Source of the DNA: Bombardia bombarda
Lineage: Eukaryota > Ascomycota > Sordariomycetes > Sordariales > Lasiosphaeriaceae
Reading direction: 5' to 3'
Assembly (NCBI GenBank): GCA_030512295.1
Contig: JAULSR010000001.1
Span: 5,107,001-5,171,000, forward strand
DNA length: 64,000 bases
The notes below the pieces were generated by a model that saw only the letters and a list, made by a program, of their open reading frames with translations, did not search any database and was not told the DNA's origin. Shown here piece after piece: positions 1-13,577 of this stretch; within the stretch, counting starts at the first letter, position 1; every line of letters starts with the position of its first letter. A program made the position numbers and the translations under genes.

Positions 1-787
1 AAGCAATCCAAGGCGTCTCCGCCATCGACTCGGGCATCCGCACACTGCCCATGGTCCTGCCCATGGTCCTGGCCTCCATCATCACCGGCGCCCTCGTCTC
101 CCGCATCGGCTACTACACGCCCTTCATGATCATCGGCAACTGCATCATGGCAGTCGGCGCCGGCCTCCTCACCACCCTGCAGGTCGACAGCTCCGAGGGC
201 ATCTGGTTCGGCTACCAGGTCCTCTACGGCTTCGGCATGGGCTGCACCTTCCAGGCGCCCAACATGGCGGCCCAGACCGTCCTCGCCCGCGACGATGTGC
301 CCATCGGCTCCGCCCTCATGTTCTTTACCCAGCTGCTCGGCGGCGCCGTCTTCATCTCGGTCGCCCAGAACGTGCTCAACTCGGAACTGCTCAAGCGGCT
401 CAGCCCACTGCCTGGGTTCAACCCTAAGCTGCTGGAGAGCAACGGTGCCACGTCGCTCATCACGCAGCTGCCGGAGGCGATTAGGGGGACGGCTGTGTTT
501 GAGTATAACGAGGCGTTGAGGAAGGTGTTTTTGGTGGGGCTGATCATGGTTTGTCTGGCGTTGATTGGGTCGGTGACGATGGAGTGGAAGAGCGTTAAGA
601 AGGATAAGAAGAAGGATACCAAGGGGGGGATGTGGAGAAGGGTGGGAAGAACGATGTGGCGGAGGAGACGGATGGTGAGCAAGGCAATGCTGCTACTGCC
701 AAGGGGGAGAAGGCGTACTTGGATGAGAAGGAGAGGGATGTTGGCGGTGGTGCCGTTGAGGAGAAGGAGAAGGAGATCAATGCATAA
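1..787 (+). CDS. MFS drug:H+ antiporter (DHA14-type), 3' part, apparent 1-nt frameshift
   Basis: This is the C-terminal portion of a 14-helix major facilitator exporter; the gene starts outside the window. Reading from base 3, the frame opens with QGVSAIDSGIRTLP, a segment typical of fungal DHA14 multidrug/toxin exporters, followed by about five hydrophobic helices with GAxxxRxGYYxPF and GFGMGCTFQAPNMAAQ motifs. Such proteins export small molecules across the plasma membrane by proton antiport. After the last helix (around base 590) the frame becomes an unlikely Arg/Met/Trp-rich stretch. Shifting by one base at the G7 run (623-629) instead gives an acidic, Lys/Glu-rich cytosolic tail (VEKGGKNDVAEE...EKEKEINA) that stops at TAA 785-787 and resembles normal DHA14 tails. 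I therefore model the end at 787 with one missing G. The unshifted reading would stop at 881. Family assignment is firm; the substrate is unknown. Confidence 0.85.
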
Positions 788-1666
788 AGCTACTATTGTT
801 GCTGATGGGGACTTTACACAGTATGAGGCGTTCTTTTGTTTGGTTGTTTTCTGCGATTTAGCAGTTGGCTATGGATATTAGCATGATACCCCCACTCTTC
901 TCTATCAAGAAAGGAAGAAACATTTGGATGTTAAGGCTAGTAGATAGATAGCTGCACAGCGATAAACGGGGAAAAGAGCAGCATGTGGACATAGGAAGGT
1001 ATAAACACAAATAATGTATATTAATGAGCATTAGCGTAGACTGGAAAGGCCCATATTTGGTGTTTTGTTGATGTCGGAGCCTGGATGACCTCAGTTCTGT
1101 ACAACAGTTGCCTCATTCTGAAGCCGATAATGTAGATAGATCAATGAGACAACGGAAAGTAATAACTGAATCTCAACTGTTGAATATTGGATGGGACTGA
1201 TGAGGGGGGCCTGGTTGATGCCTGGAGGTTCATACCCTCACCTCACCCCCTTTTGACAGCCCCCTATTGTGGGGCTGGGTCACGCCAACCCCTATTCACG
1301 GTTGTCACGGTTTGGTACGATGCAAATGATTCTTTGAGCCAAAGGCAAGGCAGCAAGCGTGATAACAAATTCTTTCGTCTGGGTATTTGCATTTGGTTAT
1401 CTAATAAGCAAGAATGGCACCGCGTATCCGTCCTTTTGTCTGCCTCTACAATGCAACGACCATAAATCTCATGTACTTATATGTAAAAATAGCAACGGCA
1501 TGTCAGGAACGCCATCCAGTGCTCCGGCTAGTAGTCAAGGCCGACAAAAGAAAAGGTAAACAGATAATAACAAGCAAAACGCCATTCCACCCAAAAATGG
1601 CCTTCAGTCCCCCCTTCCAATTCCATCGCTATCCTTCACATCGTTTCCCTTATATCCAATCATGCA
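788..1666. other. intergenic, convergent 3' regions
   Basis: This lies between the stop codons of the MFS gene and of the flippase on the opposite strand, so it holds their 3' untranslated regions. I see no gene here; short open frames show no recognisable protein. Confidence 0.6.
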
Positions 1667-4600
1667 TCAATCATCCTGCCTCGAGTTCCGATCTCCCACC
1701 CTCGTAGACGAAAGGGGGCTCTGCAGCTCAATCGGGCTTTGCGACAAATATGTCTCCACTTCTTGCTCATCTCGTGCCGAGCTCGTCTCGCTCGTGTGGC
1801 GATGGCCCGAAGACGTCCATATCCTCTCCGTTATCACAGTAGGAGTCGCCAATTTCCTTTGCTTCGAACCCCCACCAGCATCATCATACCCCTCCAACGG
1901 GTTCTCCCTCTCCTCCGCCGGCGGCGTGAACCTCCTTGGTGGCCACGCCCCATCCACTCTTTGATGACCATGAAGGTTCCGCTGCTCCCAGCTGCCCTCA
2001 TCGACATCAGATTCACTCTCCACGCTCTTGGCAGACACCACATCACTCCTCACTGCCTGCTTTCCATTCCCACTTGCTGCCCCCCCTTCCTCTCCCGAAA
2101 CACTACCAACCATCGCCTCTCCCCGCTCAAGATCCCCCCCATAGACATGCTCCTTCATAACATCCCGTACACCGTCCACATGCTCCACCTCCCTCATCAG
2201 GTCCACATCGGTCGGCCACAGGCTCTTCCTCACCATGCTGACCGCCAACTCCAAGATGATCAGCGCCGAGAGCGCGATGAAAACAACCACCCACCACAGC
2301 CCGTTCCGTCCAAACATCTTGACAAACGCCCCGCGCACGACATACGGGCCCGGCTGCGGCGCGTATATCCCGCTCAAGAACAAATTCCACACGAACCAGC
2401 CCGCGACCGAGATCAGCAAGCCCGCAAACGTAATCACCGTCCGGTTGTGCAGCTCCAGCACCAACATCTTCACGTTGATAAAAATCACACAGACGGTGAA
2501 CGCCAGCGTGCCCATCGCGTACAAGCCCGTGTCGACCGGATACACGCTTATCCCATAGATGTTGTACATCAGGTGGAAAATGATGACAGACTCCACCACC
2601 GCCATAAACATCCAGCCAATGTACTGCTTCAGGTTGAACCCCTTGTTCTTCTGGCCATATGTATACAGCTCCGGCACCGCCATCAACGTCTCGGCCGACA
2701 GGTCCTTCTCGAATATCCCCAGCAGTATAACCGGCAGCGACGTGAACAGCGTGTTGAAAACCGTCAGACTGGCCGGCTCGAAGAGCGACGTGCCCGTGTA
2801 CCCGTTGTACTGCTGGAACTGCGCCTGCACCAGATAAAACACCACCTCCTTCCAGAACGTGCCGAGTATGTACTTGGCCGTCCTGATGTAGTTCCACCGG
2901 CCGTGGACAAAGAGCAGCCGCTGCAGGAACCGGAACTGCGCAATCGAGTAGTCGGATATCCTCGCCGCCTGCAGGCCCTCGCGCCCCGAGATGCCGATCC
3001 CGACGTGCGAGGCCTGGATCATGGCGATATCGTTGCCGCCATCTCCAATCGCGAGCGTGACGGCCGAGGGCACCCGATCGCGGATGCACTTGACGAGGTT
3101 GGCCTTTTGCGCCGGCGCCGCGCGACAGCAGATGACCGAGTCAACCATGGTCACCAGGTCAAAGAACAGCACCCTCAGCGACTCATCCTCTTCCACCACG
3201 CCCAGAGTGTGGCCGTCAATCACCACGACCGAGTGCGGAACCATGCCCCGTCCGACATCGAGCAACATCGCAGCCAGCTTCTCATGCAGACTGCCCTCCA
3301 TCGCGTCCAGGATATACACCTCCGAATACGGTTTACAAATCCGCGCCGAGTGCGCAATGTTGATGGCCGTCTCCCTCTTATCGCCCGTCAACATCCAAAT
3401 CTTGATATTCGCCCGGCGCAGCTTGTCAATCGTATCCGGCACCCCCTGCTGGAGCTTGTCCTCGATCGCCGTGGCCCCGGCCAGGTTGAAGCCCTGCTCG
3501 ATCAGCTCGGCCGCCGCCTCGATGCGTTCCTGGCGCTTGGTCAGGCTCGTCGTCGCCTCGTGGTACACCTTCTTCCACTGGCTGTACTCCTCCTCGTCCA
3601 CATTTCGATACGCAAAGACTAGCGTCCGGAGACCCTCGGACGCGAAGTCGTCAATGTGCTGGAAGCAGCGCTCAAACACGGCCGCGTCGTTGAGCGCTAG
3701 CTTCTCGTCCACGAGGCCGTCGTACGAGTCAGTCAGGCGCGCCATCTCGATGGACCGTCCTCGCGCTAGCGACTGTCGCGGGTGCTGATAATGGTCTTCG
3801 TCCGATGGTCCCTGGCCTTCATGCTCGCGACGAGAAAGCCACGAGTCAATCTCGTCCGAAATAACGGCGGACCTGCGCACGCTGCCGCTCTTGGGTACGA
3901 TCCGCTCCAGGGTGGACGACGTGCGAATAATGTGCATGCTCTCGCGCCTGATGCTGTGCATGCTTTGCCGGCGCAGCGCCCTTTCTTGCTCCACGCTCTT
4001 GCGAATGCTGGCCTTGCGCTCAATGGCCGTGGCGGTCTGTATAGCCAGGTTGATCTGCCTCAAGCGAGGCAGGATGACATTGTCGGCGCCCTTTGTGAAG
4101 ATGCATATCTTGCCGTCTGGCATGCGAACTAGGATAGACATGCGCTTGCGCTTGCTGCTGAACTCGATGATATCAAGGACCTCGTACGTCTCAGTGACGG
4201 TGGAGCCATCCAGCTCACGAGACTGCAGCTTGATTGACTGGGCGGGCCGGTCAATGAGCAGATACCCTAAATCTCTGGCGCCCTCAACGAGCGCGAGCTC
4301 ATCTGGGGATGCCGCCTGAAAACTGAGCTCGCCGTCCTCGCCCGTCTCGGGGAGACATGTGTGACAGAGCGCGACGCATAGGATAAAGTGACGAGCCTTT
4401 CGCGAGAAAGGCGAGTGTGGTTTTTGCTGAATATAACGGAGCAGATCCTCCGTCTTCAGTTCGGGCTGAGCATGTCCTGAGCCGGCTGATGGCTTCCACT
4501 GGGGGGTTGAGTGAGCTGGTTGGTGCGTTCCGGTATGGTACCCTTCGATGAGAGGCTCCAAAATCGGCTCAGGGGCGGCAGGTTGCGCCATCGACTCCAG

Positions 4601-6685
4601 AGTAGAAGACCGCTTTCCGTGTCCAGTTTTCAGATGCACCGACGACCTCTTTCTCTTTTCCTCCTTCTCTGCCGCCAATTTCTGCAAATCCATATCATGA
4701 ATCCAGGCCGTGCCAGCCACACTGATCTTGCGGAACTTCATCAAGTTCTCCGTCAGCGTGCCCGTCTTGTCGGAAAATACATAGCCAACCTGTCCCAGGT
4801 TTTCCAAAATTGTCGTCGTGTTTGCGACCATAGGCGTGTCAGTATTAGCGTCGTACATCTCGATGTCCTGAAGCAGAAACAGCTGCCCGAGCTTGATAAT
4901 CTCGAGACTGACATAAAGTGACAGTGGGATAAGCGTGTTAAAGGCGATGATGAAGCCAATGAGGATCTCCTTGAGAGGGACCGTATCCCCGTGCAGGTAC
5001 CAGGCGTGACGCTCGTAGTTGCGATGCCAAATCGTGTTACCGACCGTACACCCGATGCTCAGCGCAACGACAAAAAAGACGAGCAGAATGACGATGCGGT
5101 TCACCATAAACTGCATCTCTGGAGCCTTGGCGTGTACGTTCTTGTGCGCGTTCATGCGGATCTTGCACTCCTCGCCCGTGTTGATGACCAAGCCAATAGC
5201 TTGTGCGGTATTCCGCAACGTCGACCCTCGGTATACGACCTGGTTCATGGTCAAAGGCATCGACTCCCCGTCGACCGTGGCCCTGCCCTCGAAATTGTAG
5301 AGGTCAAGGTTGGGGTCTTCGGAAACAATCTCAGCCTCGCAGGCCGCCATGCCGGCAACAGAGCCGCAGTGCTTGGCCAGCAAAGGACAGGCCTGCTTGC
5401 TCTTCAGGTTAGTCTCGCCATCCAAGGCCATTGTCTCGATGTACGCCACTCCGTTCGGGCCCGTCGCATGCAGAAGAACGATATCGGCGGGGACATCCTC
5501 GTCCCTCTGAAGCCGAATGATGTCGCCGACCCTAACGTCCTCCCACTCAACAGTCGCCCATTGTGCCTTTTCCTCCACTCCGCTCGAGACGCCTTGCAGC
5601 TCAGTCATGCGCATATCCGCATCGGCCTCGTTTGAACTTTTCCTCCTCCTAAACAGTCCCCAAAATCGACTCCCACGTGCTCGCTTCGCCTGTCCTCCGG
5701 CTGTGCCCTCGGGATCAAGCACAGACGCCGCGCTCCTATTCTCCAGCTTATCGAGCGTATACCTTCTATAATCGTCATAGCCCTCCTTGGCCATACTGAG
5801 CGACACAAACGCCAACAAGGGTCCAATCGTCGTATATTTACCGGTGGTACTAAACCCCGGGATCATCTGCAAGATACTTATAATAAGAAAGTAAAAGTTG
5901 GCCAGCTTGCTGAACTGGAAGAAGAGCTGCTTGGGCAGAAAGTCCCAGACGGTGTAGCGGCTCGACCTGATGAAGTTAGACACATAGGGGCGGCCGGTCC
6001 GCTCGTCGCCGAGGGGCTTCCGTCTTGCGAGGCCCGGGCTGAGGGGAACATGGCGGCCATCCTTGCTCGGGGGATGGGCTTCTGCCTCAGCAGGCCCTCG
6101 ATGATATACTTGGTGTATACCGTCCCCGCTTTGGCCCGTATCCTCCCCCAGGGCCGGATGGTTAGCTTCCTCTGCCTCTCTCGCTGGCGCCCAACCCAGG
6201 TGCGGTAGTTGGCGAGCATGTCACTGGTCTCCTTGGCGGAAGCCATGGCCGTGTCGATGTTGCCGTGCAGCTCGTCAAAGCGCTGGCGCGGGCGCGTTAG
6301 AGAGATCCTCCGGGACTCGTCGGCGACGGTGTCTGGTCCGCGGTGGTATGGACGGTGATCAGCCCCGGCTGCGGGTCCTTGGCTGGCCTGCTTCTTCGTC
6401 GTTGGCGATGATGAGGACGGGGCATCGGTGTGCGACTGGATGGTGTATAGGTCTGACCTGGCCCGCAGGGATGAGTGAGAGTTGCTGAATCGCACGCGAG
6501 AAGACGGTGCGGGAGAGCCCGAGGATGGAGACGGGTATAGTAGTGATGGCGGGAGAGGCAGTCTTGGGAGGATGGTAGCATGCGTGCCGGTTTGCGTGGC
6601 ACGACTATCATATAGGTGGTGGTTCAAGGACCGCCTCAGGTCTGAGGAACCCGAAAGGGTGGGCTGCGGCTCTTGTACATTGTCC

Positions 6686-6743
<58 letters not shown>

Positions 6744-6867
6744 GCTGTTGTTGTTGCTGTTGTTGTTGTTGGAGCGTGGACGTGGGCGTGGACGTCTGCG
6801 GCTCGATGTGGCCAAGCTGCTGGCCTTGCAATGGCTCAGCGGCCCCAAGAGGGTGTCGACCTGTCAT
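1667..6867 (-). CDS. DNF3: P4-type phospholipid-transporting ATPase, Dnf3 subfamily (apparent 1-nt frameshift)
   Basis: A lipid flippase that moves phospholipids from the lumenal/outer to the cytosolic leaflet, in yeast at trans-Golgi and plasma membrane. The long frame (1667 to beyond 5983) carries the full P4 core: DGETNLKSKQ (actuator loop), the phosphorylated Asp in DKTGTLTEN (about base 4770), FTKGAD nucleotide-binding motif, MLTGDKRETA and the hinge GDGGNDIAMIQ, plus about ten membrane helices. The GDGGND variant and the long basic insert after KGAD (RRESMHIIR, SWLSRRE) point to Dnf3 and not Drs2 or Dnf1/2. The N-terminal 264 residues (6867-6074) lie in another frame: a polyglutamine tract, a low-complexity Ser/Pro region, then conserved sequence ending YTKYIIEGLLRQKPIP. 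The frames join exactly at a C5 run (6069-6073 on +): one extra C gives QKPIPPSKDGRHVPL, the family sequence. No intron fits. ATG 6867 is the most upstream Met in frame. Length after correction about 1,700 aa, normal for Dnf3. Confidence 0.92.
6686..6772 (-). repeat. CAA/CAG trinucleotide repeat coding polyglutamine
   Basis: On the + strand the sequence is (TTG)n with two CTG interruptions; on the coding strand it is CAA with rare CAG and encodes about 29 consecutive Gln near residue 32 of the flippase N-terminus. The reading frame runs through it in phase with the downstream conserved N-terminal sequence. Length polymorphism is likely. Confidence 0.9.
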
Positions 6868-9800
6868 TGCGCCTCAGGGTGGCCAGCAGCTGACGGATAG
6901 TGACACACTATTCCCTAAACTACCTGACAGCAATCGACTGGGAAGTAACAGTGTGTGTGTCGTAATTCCAGATGTGCAACAACAATTGGGTGTATCTCAA
7001 TGCATCATCTTGGCGGCTGAATCAAGGCTCGTCATCTGGACTGCGGCTGCATGATGCGACGGCGGGTTCAAGCCTCCGGTTAAGACGCAGAGAAGGCTGC
7101 TGATCTGTCGAAGCCTGGCTGACAGAGAATCAATAATGAGAGAATCAGTAATGAGAGGAGGAAAAGAGAAGAGCATCGTCCTGTCAGCGAGCGAGGGTCC
7201 CCGTCGTCGCATCAAGGACCGCCGGCCAAGGCAACACGTTCCAGTCTCACGGTAGACCAGGTTGGGGAGGTGTTTAGCTGTATTGGGTGTTAGCCCATCC
7301 CAGCTTTGCCTCAGCTGATGATTATTGACGTGCCAATTGCTAAAATCGTGTGCTCTACACAGTATGCAGGGTGGTATGCCGACCGCTCTTTCAAGCATTT
7401 CGAGAGCACGCAAAACGCACTTTGATCCGCCTAGCTGCGCCTATCTTAGTTCGCAAAGCAGTCGCCGGTAGTGATCTCTTGAGTACCTAACGTGTAGCTG
7501 CCACTGCCCTCCTGCCCCCTCCAAAAAAGCCCCTAAAGACCCCAAAAGGAGCCAAGGAATAAGCTGCAGAATAATCCCGGGAAAGCGGGACCGCCTAAAA
7601 TGGTTAGGGGCCAATCGTGTGTACTGTGTAATGGTCCATGGGGCCTGGACTCGAGCAGGAACGATGGGCGTGCATGGCGACAGCATTGCCTGTGATTCGA
7701 CCGGCTGCTCTTTCCCAGGTTCATTGTTCTGGCGGCCAGCACTTGGCACTTGCAAAGCCCATCCGGGGAGCCCCCCTTTCCTCTCCGCAAAACATCAGGG
7801 CGTTAGCGCAAAGCCAATTCAACCTAATGGAAGGCCCCCAGCGGACGACTGCTGACACAGCATCAGCAACTTGGGCGTCTATTTTGGTTTTGGGGCTTCG
7901 TTTGACTAAACAAACGCCTGTTTTTATTTACGAGACGTGTACACTTGCGTGTCTCGTAAACAGACGCGAAAGACATTGCACATCAGAGAGGAGGCAAAGC
8001 CACAGAGTGTCGCAAGAAGATTACGCTTGCCCCCGCCGATCAACAATAGACAAACAGAGACCCGGGGTTTCTTAATTCGGGTCCCAGCTATAGGATACAT
8101 GCAGCTTTCCACATCTAGGCGGACCGGGCCTTGGCGCCGATAGACCTGCCCAGTGTGTGTGGGCGCGCGGTCATTCCAAATGGGCAATATCTGCCTACCT
8201 ATCGATACAGAAGCTAACAACAAACAGGAAACATGGAAGCAAGCAACAAAAACAAGACGTCTCAGACCACAATGGCACGTGGTGTTACGAAGTAGACCAT
8301 GATACGAAGAGAGGGGAACCGTGGAGGCGCAATTCGGGTATCCATTTTAGCCATAGGTCGCCATTTGTAGCGTAGCCGCTCCGTCCCCAGTCCCAACACC
8401 GGGCCACCCACCTCCAGAAACCCCTCAGGCTTGGTGGTGTGTCGCAAAGCATCCCCACTATAGTCGCAGAAACAAACAATCACACCTTGCCCTATCCAGT
8501 GCTAGTGCACCCACTGAACAGCTGCCCGCCCAAGTGTGGGGAAGACAAAGGAAGAAGGCACGGGGGAGAGAGGGCTCTCGGTAGCCCCATCTCCTCCCTC
8601 CCTGTCGTGCGGTTTTTGACAGCTCACACGAGCATGGCACAGCAAACACAACCCGCCAGCAGGGAGCAGCAGCACAAGCCAGTTTCCGGTTCCAGCACAA
8701 TTGCCAAGAGCTGCAAGACGCTTGACAATCCTTCCCTTGTATAAACAGCTTACCTAAAACATCACAGCCACCCCCCCAGGACGGAACTCATTCCCCCTTC
8801 TTCTCAAACTTCTTTCTCTCTCGCCCCTTATTGACCCCTCGTCAATGCTTCTGGAAAACAATTGGTTCCTAGTTGCAGCACCAACCAACAAACGCTACTC
8901 TGCTGCCTGCTGCTGATGGAGTGGATGATTGATCATTAACAGTTATTTTTACGGGATAGTGTAACACTTATTACCTAAGGTCTTAGACTACCTTGCCATT
9001 GACCATGACGATGATGGAGGCTCAGGGACGCACTCTCTACGTTCACCCCTTGCCAGCATCTCAATGGCACAGTAAATAGAATTTTGAGTGGAACATTTAC
9101 AATTATGCCACCCCTGCACTTTAAAAAGCTTGTTTTCCCATTCACCTGCAGTTCGCCAAATATTGGAATTGGCAATTGCTTAGTCTGACTGCCCCGTTCG
9201 CTGCTGCTCATCCATCCTGTGCCGTGTTAGCTGCTGGTGCTGCTTGCTGCCTGGAGGTTCTTGGGGTGTTTTTGTGGGCATGCGCGACAGGCGAGAAAGA
9301 AAAGGGAGCACCTCCAGAAAAAGGGGTTGTCTCACGTTTCATTTCTATCATGTTTGTTTTTTGTACTTTGGAATAGTGTTGTGCGTCACTGCTGTCTAGT
9401 TCTGAATGGTGATTTCTAACAAAAGAGCTTCGAGGCCCTCGCTCATACAGGCGCACATCAAAGCTTACCTCCTGATAAAAAACGAATGAAACGTCTCGAA
9501 TTTCCTATTCCAAAGTTAGTGATAGGCTGTGATGTAGGGAAACGTAGAATATGAAATGCGATGAAAGGAGAAAGGGGAAGGGAAGAAGAAAAGAAAAGAA
9601 AGGCAAACCCGGACAGAAAACTCGCCCACGAAAAAGGGGGGTTGTCTCACAGTCACACCATCAGGTGACTGCCTTTTTCTCATCACTACTCTCCGTAGTA
9701 TCCTGATTGTACTTGGTTGTTCTATTTGGTCACATTCTGAATACACCTCAAGGCCAAGGATAACAACACACTTGAGAAAAAGGGTAAGTGCAAGTATGAA

Positions 9801-11523
9801 CTCAGTCACTCACCCACCACAACATATTGTTGCAAGTACCTTAGGTATCCGTAGGTAGGATAAAGTATATAACATTTGTATATATACTTCCAACATCAAC
9901 CCTCACCAGAAGTCTATCATATTAGCCCCCTGTCAACCAGGTAAGATCGTGGGCAAGCGATTTTTGTAGCAACAGCTACCACTCCTAACGAAAAATGACT
10001 CGGAATTTACCATGTGGTTATGCAATGCGGTACGACGACCAATCCTGCGATCTCAACCATATGACCTAACCAAAACTTCCTGCTTGCATAAATATTCACC
10101 GTACGATACACCCCGTGCCTATTTATCCGGTTTATTCTTTACTCTTTTTTTTGTATGTTGACCAAAAATGGCCTCCTCTCAGAATACTGCCGAATGGCAG
10201 GCAGGACGACATGGCAATACCTCGGCGACATAGATAGAAGGCTTGGTATGAAGTATAAGACCCCGAGACAAAAACGGGATTGCCGGCCGAGAAGCCGGTA
10301 CTGGAGGAAGGTCCCATATTCGCCGAGGTATCTGTGGTTCATTTAATCTAAATGATGTCTGCCCGTGGCATCAAAAGTATATCCGAGAGACAAGCCATGT
10401 CAGTATTTAATCACTTTTATATTATCACAACAGAACGGCACCAAGAAATTATTACGATCACGTTATATTATTCGTCGATTAGGATCCTGCCGTGAAATCA
10501 TGAAATAGAAACCACAGCGACAACTGCTATCAACTGCCCACAGTCCATCTACAGCCAGAGCTGGTCCTCCATCTCAATCATCTCTTAATTCCGACTTCAC
10601 CACAACACAGGATCCGTTCCTTCAATACAGTATTTTTCTTCCTCATCTCTCTCCTCCTCTTCCACTCTCTCCGCCTACCAACCAGCTTCTGCCCCCTTCT
10701 GCCCACCTATCTTGGCTCGACTTGGCTTGGCTCGGCTCGGCCTCTCTCTCTCCCACTCTCGACCACCAGAGATGACCCGACGGACCCTCTTCGACAACGC
10801 AGATGGATTGCTGTGTGTTCCAATAAAATCCCCGATTCCATGCACCGCCCACCAGTTATCGCTCGCCTCGAGCCCAGAGTCCCCTAGAAAAATTAGAACC
10901 AGAACACTTTGATATGAAACAGCCTCCTGGGCTTTCGCCATTCCTCTTCTCTTCTCCCGCACCGACCATGGACGTGTATTCTTTTCCATAGACAAATCCC
11001 CCACTACCTGATCTACGAGGCACGGGAGCAACTCAGCAACTTTAAATATTAAAAAGAAATTTCTTCGGGACTTTGACGCATTATGTCACCAAGATATACG
11101 GCAGAGAAAGCCGCCGTGCAAAAACCAAGAACAGAACAAAGTTTGAAACGAGTTGCCATAGACAAAATGAAAGAGATAGAGAAATCGCTGTGCCAGACAC
11201 GCATGAAATATAGGTATCGTCATGCAGGTCGTGGCTGATGGATGAAATGGAGTAGAAGTAAAAGTCAAATAAGGCAATCTTGGGAGACAGATCGGATGTG
11301 CTGAGATTTGTCGGCCAAGCTCAAAAATGACAGATGGGGGCCACGAAAGCCTCCTGGTATATACAACCAAGACCTCAAACGCCGGAAGGAGTCGAGCTAG
11401 GAGCGTTCTCCTAGCGGGTATATTATACGTCGCTAACCAATTATGGGGCTACTCCCTGGCGCGACGTTCGGCTATGCCGCAAGGCAAGCCAAGGTGAAAG
11501 GCAAATGCTTTTCGCGAACTTGC
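6868..11523. other. gene-free region, 4.7 kb
   Basis: No open frame here reads like a conserved protein. It should hold the flippase promoter and leader at its left and the 3' UTR of the homeobox gene at its right (roughly 11000-11523). Base composition is mixed, with AT-richer patches around 8900-10500. A B-box-like GGGTTCAAGCC at about 7067 is not accompanied by a tRNA fold. I found no transposon open frame and no RNA gene. Confidence 0.5.
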
Positions 11524-13577
11524 TCACTGATTATGGTGAATGCTCTCGGGCGACAGAGATGCTGGATCAACTTCGTAGTGTTTGAGATCCATGAACTGGT
11601 TAAGCTCCATATCGGCCTGGTTTTGTTCCGAGAACGGAGAGTGCGGATGTAGTGGAAGAGTCATTGTGTGCTTGCCAGTTTGGTACATGTCGTTCATCGA
11701 ACCATCATCCGACATTGCCGAGCCTTCACAGATGGGAGCCATGGACATTGGCGGAGACTCGCCCACAATGGCCGGATCCTGATGATTGAAGGAAAGTGGC
11801 GAGATCGATTGTGGGATGCCCATGTTTGACGGGTTGATCATTGGCGAGAAGGTACCGCTGTATGGGGTATAACTAGCCGCCTGGATTCCATTGTTATCAG
11901 GTGGTTGAGAAGCAAAGAAGTTGGGGCTGGAGTATCCAGAAGGTGAATTTGCCGTCGTCGCAGACAAGGGATAAGAGCGCATGTCCAGTGCCCCAAAGCC
12001 AGCTTGAGTATCAATCCGCAGGTTCGGGCCAATGGGGCCCAGCATATTTGGTTGCTGTGGGATCGGGCTAAACAAATGCGGATTGTGCTGATTGTGGCCT
12101 TGATGGTGGTGGTTCTCATGCTGTGTGATGTGGAAACTCGGTGTATTCTGCAGCATCTGCATTGTCTGGAAATCAATCGGCCCTGGAACACTGCGACTTC
12201 GCTGTCTCTTGTGACCCGGCCCTGCACGCATCATCATGTGCTGCTGCACTCCAACGCCATTAATGCCCCACTGTGATTCCTGGAACATGCCAACATGCGG
12301 TTGCGCAAAGTTTGGCTGAGACGAGGGCCGGGGAATAGGCGAGACTGGAGCAGACATGGATAGCGGGTGATGGACCTGTTCGGCGGGCATCGGGAACATC
12401 GGGTTCGGGCTGTGACGGTGCATGTACGAATCAAGGCTAACGAGCTTCGCCAATTGGCCGCTCAACACCTTTGGGTTTCCACCAAGATGGTGCGTGAGAA
12501 TCGAGGACGCCTGTTGATCTTCGGTGAAGTCTCCGCATTGGAAAAAGCCGGTTGCAGCGGCGGACGAGTCCATGAAGAAAAATGGCGGGTTCAGAAGTTC
12601 AATCGTAATCCCACCGTGCTGGTCGCCGTCAGCATTGTTGAGAAATATTTGCTTGATGTAGGCAAAGGGGTATTCGATCTTGTAGCCGGCCTGCTCGTTG
12701 TTGATATAATATGTCATTGTGCACTTATCCGGTGAGTAGAAGATGATCAAATCCATCGTGTTCTGGCCTACACGGGTCCACTTGCCAATGGAAAGTGAGC
12801 GGCAAGTAAGATGATGGATCACTGCGAACATTAGCGACTGGCCCCGAAATGAGGGAGTAGAAGCAAACTCACAAACTTTGCCCTGCCCGCCTTGCTCACC
12901 CCCGAGCATATTCTGATGTCCAAAAGGCATCATACCCGCGCGACCAAAGAAGCCGCCCAGGTTCTTGCCTGACTCTATAGCCTGCATCGCAAGATATTGT
13001 CTCATAGACTCGGGGATTGAGTCAATATCTTCCCCGGTTTCGAGACTCTTCTTCGCCAAAAGCTTAATCTTGGCACGTCTGCATGGGGTCAGCCTAACGC
13101 TTCGGCAGGGCGGGTGGCTTGCATAGCTGGTAAGCTTATTAAGTGTAGAACGTACCTGTTCTGGAACCAGATCTGAACAGACCTTTCAGTCATGTTGATC
13201 TCCTCTGCTATTCTCTCCCGAACGGTGGCTGTAGGGGTCGGGTTCTTGTTGAACTCGACTTCCAACGTCGTCAACTGATCCTGCGTTGCCCGCTGTCTCT
13301 TTTGGTTCTTCTGCTGCTGCGTAAGGGTGCTCTTCCTGGGTGGGCGCCTGGACGCGGAGCTTTGGCTGTTGGAAGCAGGCGTAGATGGCGAAGGCGTTTG
13401 GTTCTTCATCGGCGTGAGCGAATTGGGCGAGTGGGGGGCATTGCTGGGAGATGGTGACAGAGATCCAGAGGCGGAAGGTGGAGCCAATGTCTCCTGCCTG
13501 AGCTCCTGTTTGACCATATCCTGCTTGGCCTCGTCGGTAGCCATATCGGCCCCGTACATCTCGTACTTCATCGACAT
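11524..13577 (-). CDS. homeobox transcription factor
   Basis: A sequence-specific nuclear regulator of 641 aa. Exons (complement): 13577-13156, 13078-12873, 12821-11524; introns of 77 nt (13079-13155) and 51 nt (12822-12872). The homeodomain (about residues 76-145) contains QKNQKRQRATQDQL, FNKNPTPTATVRERIAEEI and the recognition helix WFQNRRAKIK; intron 1 splits the Arg codon of WFQNR|R. The 51-nt intron is in phase but has GTGAGT, a CTAAT branch site and GCAG; its removal gives GKVLIHHLTCRSLSIG, a segment I recall from fungal homeobox regulators of development. A second conserved block (residues about 225-280) follows, then a Gln/His/Pro-rich, probably disordered region. Start: MSMKYEMYG at 13577, the first ATG in frame; upstream only TTG occurs. 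Related fungal genes (Htf1/kal-1 type) control conidium and fruiting-body formation; the exact orthologue is uncertain. Confidence 0.9.

Noticed and set aside
1739..3622. A 627-codon open frame on + opposite the flippase gene
   Set aside because: It is antisense to a conserved P4-ATPase exon; its Arg/His/Leu-rich composition is that of a shadow of GC-rich coding DNA and shows no domain.
7050..7110. B-box-like GGGTTCAAGCC suggesting a tRNA
   Set aside because: No A box, acceptor stem or anticodon arm could be folded around it.
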